Source: an uncultured Halomonas sp. (lineage in GTDB: Bacteria; Pseudomonadota; Gammaproteobacteria; Pseudomonadales; Halomonadaceae). From it: a stretch of 64,000 bases of DNA. Where the stretch lies: the NCBI RefSeq assembly GCF_946887195.1, contig NZ_CAMPKE010000016.1, positions 1 to 64,000 of the forward strand. The letters run 5' to 3'. A model generated the notes under the pieces. That model made no database searches, was not told the origin of the DNA, and saw only the letters and a program-made list of their open reading frames with translations. The number at the start of each line of letters is the position of its first letter. Position 1 is the stretch's first letter. The translations under genes and the position numbers were made by a program. This document shows positions 53,092 through 63,451 of this stretch, in pieces.

Positions 53092-54645
53092 TCAGGCGTC
53101 GATTCGCCGTAATAGCAGCACTAGCGGCACGCAGGCCAGATAGATCAGCCCCAACCACAGGAAAATATCGTTGTAGGCCAGCACCTCGGCCTGCTGAGTG
53201 ACCCGCTGCGCCAGCATGCCGATGGCAGCCTGATAAGGCTCGGCGACATGACCAGCGAATAGCGCCTGGTACTCGGCGATTTGCGCCACGACCACCTCGC
53301 GCCCGCGATCGATGGCGACGATCAACTGGTTCCAATGGAAGTCCTCGCGAATCTCGAGCACGGTATCGAGCAGCGCCAAACCCACCGCGCCACCCAGGTT
53401 ACGCATCACGTTGTACAAGCCGCTGGCATTGGCCACTTCAGCGGCGGGCAGCGTACCTAGCGCAATGCGCGACGCGGGAATCAGGCACATGATCAGCCCC
53501 AGTCCACGCACGATCTGTGGCCAGAAGAACTGCCAGAAGCCGGACTCGACGGTAAGATTGGCGTTCATCGCCGAGCCGGTACCGACCAGCAACAGGCCGA
53601 AGAACAGCAGCACGCGCAGGTCGAGCCGGTTGGACAACCGGCCGACCATCGGCGCCGCGCAGAACATCGCCACCCCGGTCACCGACATGACTTCACCGAT
53701 CTGCAGGCTCGAGTAGCCGCGCACCTGGCCCAGAAACAGCGGCATGAGATAGACCAGCCCATACAGCGCGATGCCGATCACGAAGCCGAGCCCGGCACCG
53801 AGCGCGAAATTGCGGTTGGCGAAGGCATGCAGGTCGACGATGGGATTGGCGCTCGTCAGCGTGCGACGAAAAAACCATACCCCCGCAGCCATGCAGAGCA
53901 GCGTCAGGCCGAGAATCGTACGGCTGGCGAACCAGTCATCGCCGGGCCCCTCCTCGAGCACGAACTCCAGCGTGCCGAGAAACACCGCCATCAGCACCAG
54001 GCCAATGACATCCAGCCGCCTCGCCGCCGCCAAATCGCCCCTGTCGATATCGAGGAACTTCCAGGCCGCCCATGTCACCCCGATGCCAGGGATCACATTG
54101 GCCAGGAACAGCCAGTGCCAACTGGCGAGCTCGGTGATGTAACCGCCCACCGTGGGGCCGATCGAGGGCGCCATGGTCACGACCATGCCGATCACCGCCT
54201 GTACGCTACCCATCGCGCGGCGCGGAAAGATCGAAAAACTCACCGCGAAGGTGATCGGAATCATCGCCCCACCCATGAAGCCCTGGATGGCGCGCAGCAC
54301 GATCAGTTGCTCGATCGAGGTGGCCAGCGCGCAGCCCAGGCTGGCCAGCGTGAAGCCGGCGCTGGAGATCACGAACGCGACCCGCGTCGAGAGAATGCGG
54401 CAGAGCATCCCCGATAACGGAATCATCACGATCTCGGCGATCAGGTAGGAGGTCTGAACCCAGGAGATTTCATCGCTGCTGGCCGAAACGCCGGCCTGGA
54501 TCTCGAGCAGCGAGCTGGCGACGATCTGAATGTCGAGGATCGCCATGAACATGCCGAACACGGCGGCGATGAACCCCAACCGCTGCGGCCAGGGCGGCAT
54601 GTCGCTGGCGCCATGTATTGAAGAAGGCGCAGTGGCCTCGCTCAC
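53092..54645 (-). CDS. DHA2-family MFS drug exporter (EmrB-like)
   Basis: A 517-residue major-facilitator exporter with 14 predicted helices. The first helix contains FGMFMAILDIQIVASSLLEIQAGV, cut here as the classic DHA2 motif D1 (LDIQIV), and later VIGMVVTMAPSIGPTVGGYI is motif C for antiporters. It partners with the HlyD/EmrA-type adaptor immediately upstream, overlapping its stop by 4 bases. Together they probably span the envelope with TolC and export hydrophobic toxicants. Confidence 0.93.
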   Translation of the reverse strand: MSEATAPSSIHGASDMPPWPQRLGFIAAVFGMFMAILDIQIVASSLLEIQAGVSASSDEISWVQTSYLIAEIVMIPLSGMLCRILSTRVAFVISSAGFTLASLGCALATSIEQLIVLRAIQGFMGGAMIPITFAVSFSIFPRRAMGSVQAVIGMVVTMAPSIGPTVGGYITELASWHWLFLANVIPGIGVTWAAWKFLDIDRGDLAAARRLDVIGLVLMAVFLGTLEFVLEEGPGDDWFASRTILGLTLLCMAAGVWFFRRTLTSANPIVDLHAFANRNFALGAGLGFVIGIALYGLVYLMPLFLGQVRGYSSLQIGEVMSVTGVAMFCAAPMVGRLSNRLDLRVLLFFGLLLVGTGSAMNANLTVESGFWQFFWPQIVRGLGLIMCLIPASRIALGTLPAAEVANASGLYNVMRNLGGAVGLALLDTVLEIREDFHWNQLIVAIDRGREVVVAQIAEYQALFAGHVAEPYQAAIGMLAQRVTQQAEVLAYNDIFLWLGLIYLACVPLVLLLRRIDA

Positions 54646-55736
54646 GAGGCCGGTTCCTCGTCGCGACGCTCACTGGTCACGCGATGATAGGTCGCCTCGG
54701 CATCGATATCGCGGGTATCGATCTCGGGTACCACCGACAGCCCCGCGCGCAGGCGATCGAGCGCCTTGTCGGGACCGGTGACACGAATCTTCACCGGCAC
54801 GCGCTGAACGATCTTGTTAAAGTTGCCGGTGGCGTTGTCGCGCGGCAACAGGCTGAACTGAGTGCCGGTGGCCGGCGCCAGGCTATCGACCACACCCTCG
54901 AAGGCGATATCCGGGTAGGCGTCGACATGCAGCGTGACCGGCTGGCCGACGCGCATGCGTGCGGTCTGGGTCTCCTTGTAATTGGCGACCACGTAGGCCG
55001 AATCCACCGGCACCAATTGCATCAGCGTGAGCGAGGGCTGCGCCAGATCGCCGGCCTCCACGGTGATGTTACCGACCACGCCGTCGCGCGGCGCTAGCAG
55101 GCGCGTCTTGTCGAGTTGATGGCGCGCATACGCCAGGTCGGCGGCGGCGGCTTCCAGATTGGCCTGGGCACTCTCGACACCGGCTTCGCTGACCGCCAGC
55201 CGCCGCTTGGCGGAGGTTACGGCGGCGCGGCGCGCGGCCAGCGTCGACTCGGCGATCGCGAGTGCCGCTTGGTCATCCTCACGCTGCTGGCGTGAAGCGA
55301 ATTGGCGCGATGCCAGCGACTGCGAGCGCGCCAGATGCTGACGCGCGCGTTCGACATCGGCCTGCGACGCCACCACCTGCGCCTCGGCCTCGTCGATCGC
55401 GGCATCGTCCAAGGCCAGCTGGCGACGTGCACGAACCAGTTCCGCCGAGGCCACCGCCTGCTGCGCCTCGGCCTGGGCGACGCGATCGCGATAATCGCCG
55501 GCATCCAGGCGTACCAACAACTGGCCGCGGTCGACCGGCTGATTGTCATCCACCGCGACCTCGACCACCCGCGCCGAAACCTGGGCACGCAGCGCCACAC
55601 TGTCGGCATGCACATAGGCGTTATCGGTCTCCTCGATGAAGCGCCCGACATGCCACCAGCCGATGCCCCACCAGATGAGCGCCGCCAGTGCTGCCACAAC
55701 GATCAGCGCCACGGCCACCTTGCCGCCTGTTTTCAT
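54642..55736 (-). CDS. HlyD/EmrA-family membrane fusion protein
   Basis: A 364-residue adaptor. A single N-terminal membrane helix (AVALIVVAALAALIWWG) is followed by a lipoyl half (SARVVEVAVDDNQPVDRGQLLVRLDAGDY in two parts), a long coiled coil (residues 90-190) and a second lipoyl half (RLLAPRDGVVGNITVEAGDL). GGGAAAGGAG precedes the ATG at 55736, which gives the normal short cytoplasmic tail. A longer reading to 55799 is unlikely. First gene of the pump operon. Confidence 0.92.
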   Translation of the reverse strand: MKTGGKVAVALIVVAALAALIWWGIGWWHVGRFIEETDNAYVHADSVALRAQVSARVVEVAVDDNQPVDRGQLLVRLDAGDYRDRVAQAEAQQAVASAELVRARRQLALDDAAIDEAEAQVVASQADVERARQHLARSQSLASRQFASRQQREDDQAALAIAESTLAARRAAVTSAKRRLAVSEAGVESAQANLEAAAADLAYARHQLDKTRLLAPRDGVVGNITVEAGDLAQPSLTLMQLVPVDSAYVVANYKETQTARMRVGQPVTLHVDAYPDIAFEGVVDSLAPATGTQFSLLPRDNATGNFNKIVQRVPVKIRVTGPDKALDRLRAGLSVVPEIDTRDIDAEATYHRVTSERRDEEPAS

Positions 55737-55859
55737 GTTCGCTCCTTTCCCGTAATGACGGCTCCACGGCAACGCCGCCGATGGCCGGGCACGACTCAAC
55801 GCTTAATGTAATGAATGCTACACTACACATCTCATCATGTCCGCTTCCGGGAGCCATGG

Positions 55860-56507
55860 ATGCCAACATCGAATGATGCCTGTCCAGGCACGCCAGCACT
55901 GACGCCACGCGGCGAAGCGCGCCGCGAGCGCCTGCTCGATGCCGCTCGGGATATCTTCCTGGAACAGGGTTACGCCAGTGCCAGCGTCAACGAGATCGTC
56001 GCTCGTGCGGGTGGCTCGCTGGCGACGCTCTACAAGCAGTTCGGCAACAAGGAAGGGCTGTTCATGGCGGCCATGGAGCGCCACGTAGCGACCGCCTGGG
56101 CGGTGATCGAAGAGGGCAAGCGCAGCCAGCAAGCCCCCGAACGAGTGCTGTTCGAGCTGGCGCGCCGCATGCTGGAACTGATTTTTCAACCGGCGGTGAT
56201 TCGGCTGGTTCGTGGCCTCGCCTTCGAGGCGGAACGAGCGCCGGCGCTGGGAGAGCTATTTCTGACGCGCGGCCCGGATCGCACGCGCCGCGAACTCGCC
56301 GACTACCTTCGCGGCCAGGTCGCCTGCGGACGGCTGGCCATCGATGACCCCCGCGAGGCCGCCGGGATGTTCGTCGGCATGCTGGTCGGCGAATGGCATA
56401 TCGATGCCCTGCTCGGTCGCGACACCGCCTTGCAACCGGCGCAGCGCGACGTTCGCGCCCGCCACTGCGTGGATATGTTCCTGCATGGCACCGAAGTGCA
56501 CCGCTGA
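55860..56507 (+). CDS. TetR-family repressor
   Basis: A 215-residue regulator. The TetR helix-turn-helix lies at residues 20-65 (DIFLEQGYASASVNEIVARAGGSLATLYKQFGNKEGLF, split over the region). The ligand-binding domain resembles the AefR/AcrR-C group. GGGAG lies six bases before the ATG. It is divergent from the EmrAB-like operon across 123 bases, and control of that pump is the likely role. An earlier in-frame ATG at 55815 lacks a ribosome-binding site. Confidence 0.92.
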   Translation: MPTSNDACPGTPALTPRGEARRERLLDAARDIFLEQGYASASVNEIVARAGGSLATLYKQFGNKEGLFMAAMERHVATAWAVIEEGKRSQQAPERVLFELARRMLELIFQPAVIRLVRGLAFEAERAPALGELFLTRGPDRTRRELADYLRGQVACGRLAIDDPREAAGMFVGMLVGEWHIDALLGRDTALQPAQRDVRARHCVDMFLHGTEVHR

Positions 56508-56532
56508 CCGCACCAGGCCAAGCGCCGCCCGC

Positions 56533-57114
56533 TCACGACGAAAACGTCAGCGTCAGCACCTGGCCATTCAGCGCCCGCCCCGCTCCACCGGCGAGAAAAC
56601 GCGCGCAATCGGCGATCGAGGCGCTAGAGGCGCCCTGCGGGCACAGCAGATTGACGCGTATTCCCGGTCCACCGCTATCGGCCAGCCGCCGCACCAGAGC
56701 GGCCAGCGCCTCGCGCACCATGCTCGCCGCGTGGCTATCGCCATCGGGCGCCACCGCCACCAGCCGCCCACCGCCACGGCTGTGCATCCACGCGCGGGCG
56801 ACCTGCAACAGGCTCGATGGATCGGCGACCTGCTCCACCAGGCGTGTCTCGAGCGCGACGCTACGCGGCAGTGCCTGCGGCGCGCAGACCAGCACGTCGA
56901 GCCGCCCCAGCCGGCTCAGCAAGGCATCCAGCGCACCATCGCCGGCAACACTGCCGAAGCGGTCGTCGCGCTCGCCGCCCAGCCCATCGAGCACATGTTC
57001 GAGGCTGGCGGCGTCCGGCGTCAGCAACGCCACGCTGGCACCCTCTTCGAGAAAGGCCCGTGACAGCGCCTCGAGCAACTCGCCGCCACCGGCGATCAGC
57101 ACGCGTTTACGCAT
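56533..57114 (-). CDS. SDR-like protein lacking the catalytic Tyr-Lys pair
   Basis: A 193-residue short-chain dehydrogenase-like fold. The nucleotide loop is altered to IAGGGELLEALS, in place of TGxxxGIG. At the active-site helix the YxxxK pair is replaced (SHAASMVREALAAL, His and Met at the expected positions). The rest of the fold (RVNLLCPQG, then the G-rich C-terminus) is SDR-like. The gene follows the TRAP large permease with a one-base gap and so belongs to its operon. A sensing or structural role is possible; catalysis is unlikely. Confidence 0.75.
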   Translation of the reverse strand: MRKRVLIAGGGELLEALSRAFLEEGASVALLTPDAASLEHVLDGLGGERDDRFGSVAGDGALDALLSRLGRLDVLVCAPQALPRSVALETRLVEQVADPSSLLQVARAWMHSRGGGRLVAVAPDGDSHAASMVREALAALVRRLADSGGPGIRVNLLCPQGASSASIADCARFLAGGAGRALNGQVLTLTFSS

Positions 57115-57115
57115 T

Positions 57116-58471
57116 TCAAATCAATCCGGGTAGCCACAGCACCAGCGACGGAAAGGCAATGCACAGGATCAGTCCCGTCAGTTGCAGCAGCACGAAGGGA
57201 ATGATCGAGCGGTAGATGGTGCCGATACCGATCTCGCCTTGGGTAATGCCCTTGAGATAGAACAGCGCATAGCCGAACGGTGGCGTGAGGAAACTGGTCT
57301 GCAGATTGATCGCCACCAGGATCGCGAACCAGATCATCACCCCCTGGCCCGACATGTCGTAACCGAAATCGAGCAGTTCGACCACCGGAGCCAGTAATGG
57401 CAACACCACGAAGCTGATCTCGATCCACTCGAGGAAGAAGCCCAGCACGAAGATGATGCCCATAACCAGCAATAGCAGCCCATAGGGGCCGAGGCCGGTT
57501 CCGGTGATCAACTCCTCGATCATGGTGTCGCCACCCAGGCGCTTGAACACGACCGAGAAACAGGTCGCGCCGATCACCACGAACAGGATCATCGCCGAGG
57601 TGCGCGAGGTGTCACGCACGGCATCGCGCAGCGTCGCGAAATCGAGGCTACGCATCAGCGCGGCCAGCGCCAGGCTACCCAGTGCGCCGATCGCCGAAGC
57701 CTCGGTCGGCGTGGCGATGCCCGCCATGATCGAGCCCAGCACAGCGACGATCAGTACCACCGGACCGAGCAGGTCGCGCGCGAGCGCCAGTGGCAGCGGT
57801 GTATTGTCGGCATCGATGGCATCGGGATCGGCCAGTGGCGCCCAATCAGGCTTGAGCCGTGCGGTGATCAACAAGTAGGCGATGTACAACCCGCCCAGCA
57901 ATAGCCCTGGAAACAGCGCGGCCTTGAACAGATCGCCTACCGAAACCTGCAGGATCGAACCCATCAACACCAGCATGATCGATGGCGGTATGAGAATGCC
58001 CAGGGTGCCCGAGGCAGCGATGACACCGCAGGCCATTTCCGGGTGGTAGCCCTGCTTGAGCATCACCGGTAGCGCCAGCAGGCCTAGCATGACCACCGAG
58101 GCACCGATGATCCCGGTACTCGCCGCCATGATCACACCGAGCACGGCCACCGATACCGCGAGCCCGCCATGGGTGCGTCCGAACAGGCGCTGCAGGGTCA
58201 ATAGCAAGCGCCGGGCGATGCCGGAGCGTTCGAGCATCAAGCCCATGAACACGAACAGCGGAATCGCGATCATCAGCCAGTTCTCGATCACCCCGCCGAA
58301 GATGCGCGAACCGACCGTACCCAGAAACGGGATCGGGATGCCACCGATGAAGGCGAAGGCGATACCCAGTCCGCCGAGCAGAAAGGCCACCGGATAGCCG
58401 GTAAAGATGCCAATCAGCAGGCTGACGATCATCAACAGGGCCAACGCATATTCAGCCACGAATTCAGCCAT
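57116..58471 (-). CDS. TRAP transporter large permease (DctM)
   Basis: A 451-residue 12-helix DctM-type subunit. It contains IGIFTGYPVAFLLGGLG near the N-terminus, GVIAASGTLGILIPPSIMLVL near residue 150 and GIATPTEASAIGALGSL near 250, all DctM hallmarks. It forms the Na+-coupled elevator part of the transporter. GAGGAGCC lies before the ATG at 58471, which overlaps the small-permease stop by 8 bases. An earlier in-frame ATG at 58486 is less likely. Confidence 0.94.
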   Translation of the reverse strand: MAEFVAEYALALLMIVSLLIGIFTGYPVAFLLGGLGIAFAFIGGIPIPFLGTVGSRIFGGVIENWLMIAIPLFVFMGLMLERSGIARRLLLTLQRLFGRTHGGLAVSVAVLGVIMAASTGIIGASVVMLGLLALPVMLKQGYHPEMACGVIAASGTLGILIPPSIMLVLMGSILQVSVGDLFKAALFPGLLLGGLYIAYLLITARLKPDWAPLADPDAIDADNTPLPLALARDLLGPVVLIVAVLGSIMAGIATPTEASAIGALGSLALAALMRSLDFATLRDAVRDTSRTSAMILFVVIGATCFSVVFKRLGGDTMIEELITGTGLGPYGLLLLVMGIIFVLGFFLEWIEISFVVLPLLAPVVELLDFGYDMSGQGVMIWFAILVAINLQTSFLTPPFGYALFYLKGITQGEIGIGTIYRSIIPFVLLQLTGLILCIAFPSLVLWLPGLI

Positions 58472-59099
58472 GCATCGGCTCCTCATCGGTATGTGAAGGC
58501 GGCAGCCGAGCCGGGTCGAAGAGCCCCGAGAGCTTCTCGAAGACCTGCCCGAACGCGCCCAGCGCCAGGAAGACCAGACCGAGGGGCAGCATCGCCTTGA
58601 TCAGATAGCGATCGATCAGACCGCCGTAATTGGAGCGCTCGCCGGAAATGTACGACATCGATACGAAGTGCCGGGACAGCCAGGCGATCAGCAGACAGAA
58701 CGGAATCAGCATCAGCAGGTGACCGAGAATATCGACGATCGCCCGGCCGCGCGGGGTCAGTTTCTGGTAGACCAGATCGACCCGCACATGGCTGTCGTGA
58801 TGCAACGCGTAGGTGCCACCGAACAGCGTCAGGATGCCGAACAGGTGCCACTGCAGTTCGGTCACGCTATTGATGGTCAGGCCATCGCCGAACAGCATCA
58901 CCTCGCCTTCCCAGCGCACGATGGTGTTGATGCCGAGGATATTGAGCATGACGGTGGTGAGTACGGCCAGCATCACCAGCAGCACCAGCCAACTGGTCAG
59001 ACGACCGACGACCAGCCCCAGCCCGACCAAAGGTCGGGCCAGGCCGGCACACACCGCCGCGCCACGCTCACGCCAGGGCGCAAGAGGGGCGTGTGGCAT
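58464..59099 (-). CDS. TRAP transporter small permease (DctQ)
   Basis: A 211-residue four-helix DctQ subunit (LVLLVMLAVLTTVMLNIL near residue 38, HHDSHVRVDLVYQKL near 100, and a fourth helix near 175). It is longer than many DctQ proteins (about 160), as in the TakQ/FcbT2-like group. It scaffolds the large permease. The ATG overlaps the binding-protein stop by one base (TGATG). Confidence 0.92.
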   Translation of the reverse strand: MPHAPLAPWRERGAAVCAGLARPLVGLGLVVGRLTSWLVLLVMLAVLTTVMLNILGINTIVRWEGEVMLFGDGLTINSVTELQWHLFGILTLFGGTYALHHDSHVRVDLVYQKLTPRGRAIVDILGHLLMLIPFCLLIAWLSRHFVSMSYISGERSNYGGLIDRYLIKAMLPLGLVFLALGAFGQVFEKLSGLFDPARLPPSHTDEEPMHG

Positions 59100-60190
59100 C
59101 AGCTCTCTCCTTCAGCCGCGTCGACCGGCATCGGAGCGGGCAGTTCCTGCAGCTCGTACCACGCCTCGATCAGGCCGACATGCTCCATCAGCGACTCGTA
59201 GGCTTCCTTGAAGGCCGGGTTGTTGGCCATCTCTTCCTTGCGCACCTCGACCCAGGCATTTTGCAGCGCCTCGATCACCGGATCCGGGAAGCGCTTGACC
59301 GTGACGCCGCTCTCCTCGATCTCGCGAATGGTGCGTACCTGCTGCGGCGGCGCGGCGGCCATCGACCACTGCAGGGTCGCCCGGCAGGCGGTTTCGAACT
59401 GCGCCTTGCGCTCGTCGCTGTACTCGTCCCAGACGTCTTGATTGACGATCAGCGAGAACCAGCTCGCGCTCTGATGCCAGCCGGGGAAATAGTAGTACTT
59501 GGCGATCTCGTCGAAGCCCATCGCCGCATCGACCTGCGGAATCGAGAACTCGGTGGCGTCGATTCGCCCACGCTCGAGCGACAGGTAGATCTCGCCGCCG
59601 GGGATCAGCTGGGTGGAGGCGCCCAATTTGTTGAGCACGCGCGCGCCGAGGCCGGAGATGCGCATCGACAGGCCTTCGAAGTCCTCGGGGGTATTGATCT
59701 CCTTGTTGTACCAGCCGCCGGTCTCCTGCGGCGAGATGAAACACGGCAGTACCTTCACGCCGTAGGGATCGTAGGCTTTCTGCAGCAGTTCGGTGCCCTC
59801 GCCGGCCCACATCCACGACATGAAAGCCTCGGGCGATGGGCCGAACGGCAGCGCGCCATACAGGTTGGTGATCGGTACCGTGCCGGCCCAATAGCCGATC
59901 CAGTCCCAGCCGGCCTGGATCGCCCCCGAGGAGACCGAATTGAACACCTCGAACGGCGGCACCAGGTCGCCGGGTTCGTGGACTTCGAGCGACACGGCGC
60001 CACCGGTGGCCTTCTGCAACTCCTCGGAGAGCCTCACGGCACCGGCGCCGAGAAAGTTCTGGGTCGAGAAGACGCTGGCGGTATTGAGTTTCGCGGGCCC
60101 TTCGGCCAGCGCCGGCGTGGTCAACGCGACGGTCGCGACCGCGCCGATGGCGACGGCGATCAGGGAACGAGCGAAAACGGGGCTTGGCAT
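59099..60190 (-). CDS. TRAP transporter periplasmic binding protein (DctP)
   Basis: A 363-residue binding protein with a signal peptide ending TTPALA (about residue 29). The substrate-clamping arginine is in GLSMRISGLGARVL near residue 188, typical of carboxylate-binding TRAP proteins. Blocks such as WYNKEI, GRIDATEFSIPQVDAAMG and YYYFPGWHQ resemble the 2-oxo acid/monocarboxylate branch (TakP-like), but the ligand is not certain. AAGGAG lies before the ATG. It is the first gene of dctP-dctQ-dctM-SDR and has a sigma-54 promoter upstream. Confidence 0.93.
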   Translation of the reverse strand: MPSPVFARSLIAVAIGAVATVALTTPALAEGPAKLNTASVFSTQNFLGAGAVRLSEELQKATGGAVSLEVHEPGDLVPPFEVFNSVSSGAIQAGWDWIGYWAGTVPITNLYGALPFGPSPEAFMSWMWAGEGTELLQKAYDPYGVKVLPCFISPQETGGWYNKEINTPEDFEGLSMRISGLGARVLNKLGASTQLIPGGEIYLSLERGRIDATEFSIPQVDAAMGFDEIAKYYYFPGWHQSASWFSLIVNQDVWDEYSDERKAQFETACRATLQWSMAAAPPQQVRTIREIEESGVTVKRFPDPVIEALQNAWVEVRKEEMANNPAFKEAYESLMEHVGLIEAWYELQELPAPMPVDAAEGES

Positions 60191-60245
60191 GACTGACTCC
60201 TTGCAATTGTTGTTGTACGCCCGAGAAGGGCTGCCAACCCCTTAA

Positions 60246-60262
60246 CGCAAGGAGACTGCCAG
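60246..60262 (-). promoter_or_regulatory. sigma-54 promoter of the TRAP operon
   Basis: Read on the minus strand, CTGGCAG-TCTCC-TTGCG. It fits the -24/-12 consensus YTGGCAC-N5-TTGCW with the correct spacing and one mismatch in the -24 box. It lies 56 bases upstream of dctP and downstream of three inverted repeats. A near-match to an IHF site (one extra base) occurs at 60269-60282. Confidence 0.82.
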
Positions 60263-60367
60263 TTAGAATAATTGCCTTGATAAGCAAATGGTTACATTGC
60301 AACCAACGACCTTGCGGCTACGCTTCGCGGGTTATCGGTGAGGTTTCGGAGCGCAGACGCCGGATTT

Positions 60368-60385
60368 CGTCCGAATAATCGGACG
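60368..60385. promoter_or_regulatory. upstream activator site 1 (inverted repeat)
   Basis: CGTCCGA-ATAA-TCGGACG, a perfect 7-4-7 palindrome. It lies about 106 bases upstream of the sigma-54 -24 box, the usual distance for enhancer-binding proteins. Two similar repeats follow at 60424 and 60443. Confidence 0.65.
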
Positions 60386-60423
60386 ACAATGGCGTTGACG
60401 CGGCCACCGCGCGAGCTCGCAAC

Positions 60424-60441
60424 CGTCCGGTCTTTCGGTCG
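60424..60441. promoter_or_regulatory. upstream activator site 2 (inverted repeat)
   Basis: CGTCCG-N6-CGGTCG, one mismatch from CGTCCG-N6-CGGACG of site 1. Same 18-base span. Confidence 0.55.
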
Positions 60442-60442
60442 C

Positions 60443-60460
60443 CGTCCATAAATCCGGACG
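60443..60460. promoter_or_regulatory. upstream activator site 3 (inverted repeat)
   Basis: CGTCC-N7-CGGACG over 18 bases, ending four bases from the stop codon of the activator gene. It starts 19 bases after the start of site 2, close to two helical turns. Confidence 0.5.
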
Positions 60461-60463
60461 CAC

Positions 60464-61858
<1,395 letters not shown>

Positions 61859-62027
61859 GGCCAAATCCGTGTGGTGATCGTCGCCACCAGCATTGCAGAG
61901 TTGGCGCGCGCGACAAGGCGACCTTGGGTGTATTAGGGTGCTCTGATGACGTGTTGATAATCAGCACAAGTATAGGATTCCACAGCGCACCCATGACACT
62001 GAAGCCTTCAAGAGCGCACAGCCGCTT

Positions 62028-62741
62028 ATGAACGATATCGCCGTTTTTATCATCATTGCCGCCGCCACCGGTATCGCCGCCTTCGTTCAGGGTGCGATAG
62101 GCATCGGCTTCGCGCTGATTCTCGCGCCGGTGATAGGCTTCTTGCGCCCCGACCTGCTGCCGATCGCGCTTCTGATCCTGATGCTGCCGCTCAACTTTTA
62201 CGTTGGCCTGCGCGAACGCGACGCTATCGACTGGAAGGGCGTGGGCTGGATCAGCGCGGGGCGCTTGCCCGGCACCTTCGTGGGGCTGTGGATTCTGGTC
62301 ATCATGACCGCCGAGAGCCTGAACCAGTTGATCGGCGCATCGATCGTCATTGCCGTGCTCGCCGCCCTGTTCGCCCCGGTGTTTCAGCCACGGGTGGGCT
62401 CATGCATGGCGGTCGGTGCGATCACCGGCATCACCGAGACAGCGACCGGCATCGGCGGCCCGCCGCTGGCGCTACTCTATCAGCACCGGCCCGGCCCGAT
62501 ACTGCGTTCGACCATCGCCTGCTGCTTTTTGATCGGCGAGATCATCTCGCTGATCATTCTCGCCGCGGCGGGCCAGGTGCATCTCGATCAACTGCTATGG
62601 GCGCTCTACCTGCTGCCGCCCCTGCTCGTCGGTAGTGCCGCCAGCCGCATCGTGCACCATCGGATCGATGCCAAGCGGCTGCGCCAGGGCGTGCTGCTGT
62701 TCGCGCTGGTATCGGGGATCATCCTGCTGATTCCTCAATAG
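62028..62741 (+). CDS. TSUP family permease (TauE/SafE)
   Basis: A 237-residue membrane protein with seven to eight helices and TSUP landmarks: FVQGAIGIGFALILAPVIGFL near residue 20 and GITETATGIGGPPLALLYQHR near 140, an anion-site region. Family members export organosulfonates or sulfite, or import small organic anions. It is divergent from the sigma-54 activator gene across 169 bases. It is not close in sequence to the TSUP gene at 24888, so the two are not recent duplicates. Confidence 0.88.
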   Translation: MNDIAVFIIIAAATGIAAFVQGAIGIGFALILAPVIGFLRPDLLPIALLILMLPLNFYVGLRERDAIDWKGVGWISAGRLPGTFVGLWILVIMTAESLNQLIGASIVIAVLAALFAPVFQPRVGSCMAVGAITGITETATGIGGPPLALLYQHRPGPILRSTIACCFLIGEIISLIILAAAGQVHLDQLLWALYLLPPLLVGSAASRIVHHRIDAKRLRQGVLLFALVSGIILLIPQ

Positions 62742-62752
62742 TTCTGTGCCGC

Positions 62753-63208
62753 TTATCCGCCCAGAAAAGACGATGTCGCCTGATCGGCCAATAGCCCACA
62801 GACCTTTTCCCCGGCCCGATCCTTCAAGCGGCCCAGGTCGAAGGATTGGCCATCTCCGCCCTGCAGGATGCCCTTCGCTCCCTGCAGGAAGCCGCTGTCT
62901 TCGCTGGATTCGTCTTGCATGCCCAGCTTGTCCATCAGCTGGTTCCTGGCGATATCGCCGGCGCTGCCCAGATAGCCGTTTTCCTGGCAGTAACTCAGCA
63001 CGCCGGCTGCATTCTTCATGCTGCCGAAATCGAAAGAACCACTCGACAGCGAACTCAACAGCGACGCGCCCTGGCCACCTGCGCCATTCGAGATCATGCC
63101 GCCGGCCTTCTCCTTCAAACCGTCGATACTAATGGCGTGCGCCTGCCCCAGCGTTGCCAGACCAATGACGATAGCCACGAGGGCCGTACGGATGTTGCGC
63201 AATTCCAT
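62753..63208 (-). CDS. DUF2501 (YjjA-like) secreted protein
   Basis: A 151-residue protein with a signal peptide (about residues 1-24, ending GQAHA). The domain contains SSGSFDFGSMKNAAGVLSYCQENGYLG and a C-terminal KVCGLLADQATSSFLGG, both in the DUF2501 pattern, with two conserved cysteines that could form a disulfide. AAGGAGA precedes the ATG. A longer in-frame reading to 63289 lacks a signal peptide. The role of the family is unknown; a periplasmic location is inferred. Confidence 0.88.
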   Translation of the reverse strand: MELRNIRTALVAIVIGLATLGQAHAISIDGLKEKAGGMISNGAGGQGASLLSSLSSGSFDFGSMKNAAGVLSYCQENGYLGSAGDIARNQLMDKLGMQDESSEDSGFLQGAKGILQGGDGQSFDLGRLKDRAGEKVCGLLADQATSSFLGG

Positions 63209-63451
63209 GTGATCGATCTCCTTACCACGAGTACGCCGGAACAGAGATGGGCACCGCCTCATGCGGGTCATCAGATCAAAGGCTGACATAGAATCGCGCG
63301 TGCTGCGAATCGTTATCTTGTGGGTTCGTTGTTATCGCCGCCAAGCGTACGGTCCATGCCTGAGCACAGCGTCGATGAAGTAGATAACATTGACCAATCG
63401 GTAGATGCGTTTACTCTCGGGCAGGACAAGACAACCCAAGGAACCCGCACA

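Noticed and set aside
55801..55859. TetR operator in the EmrAB/TetR gap
   Set aside because: Only a weak TGTA...TACA pairing is visible; not enough to call.
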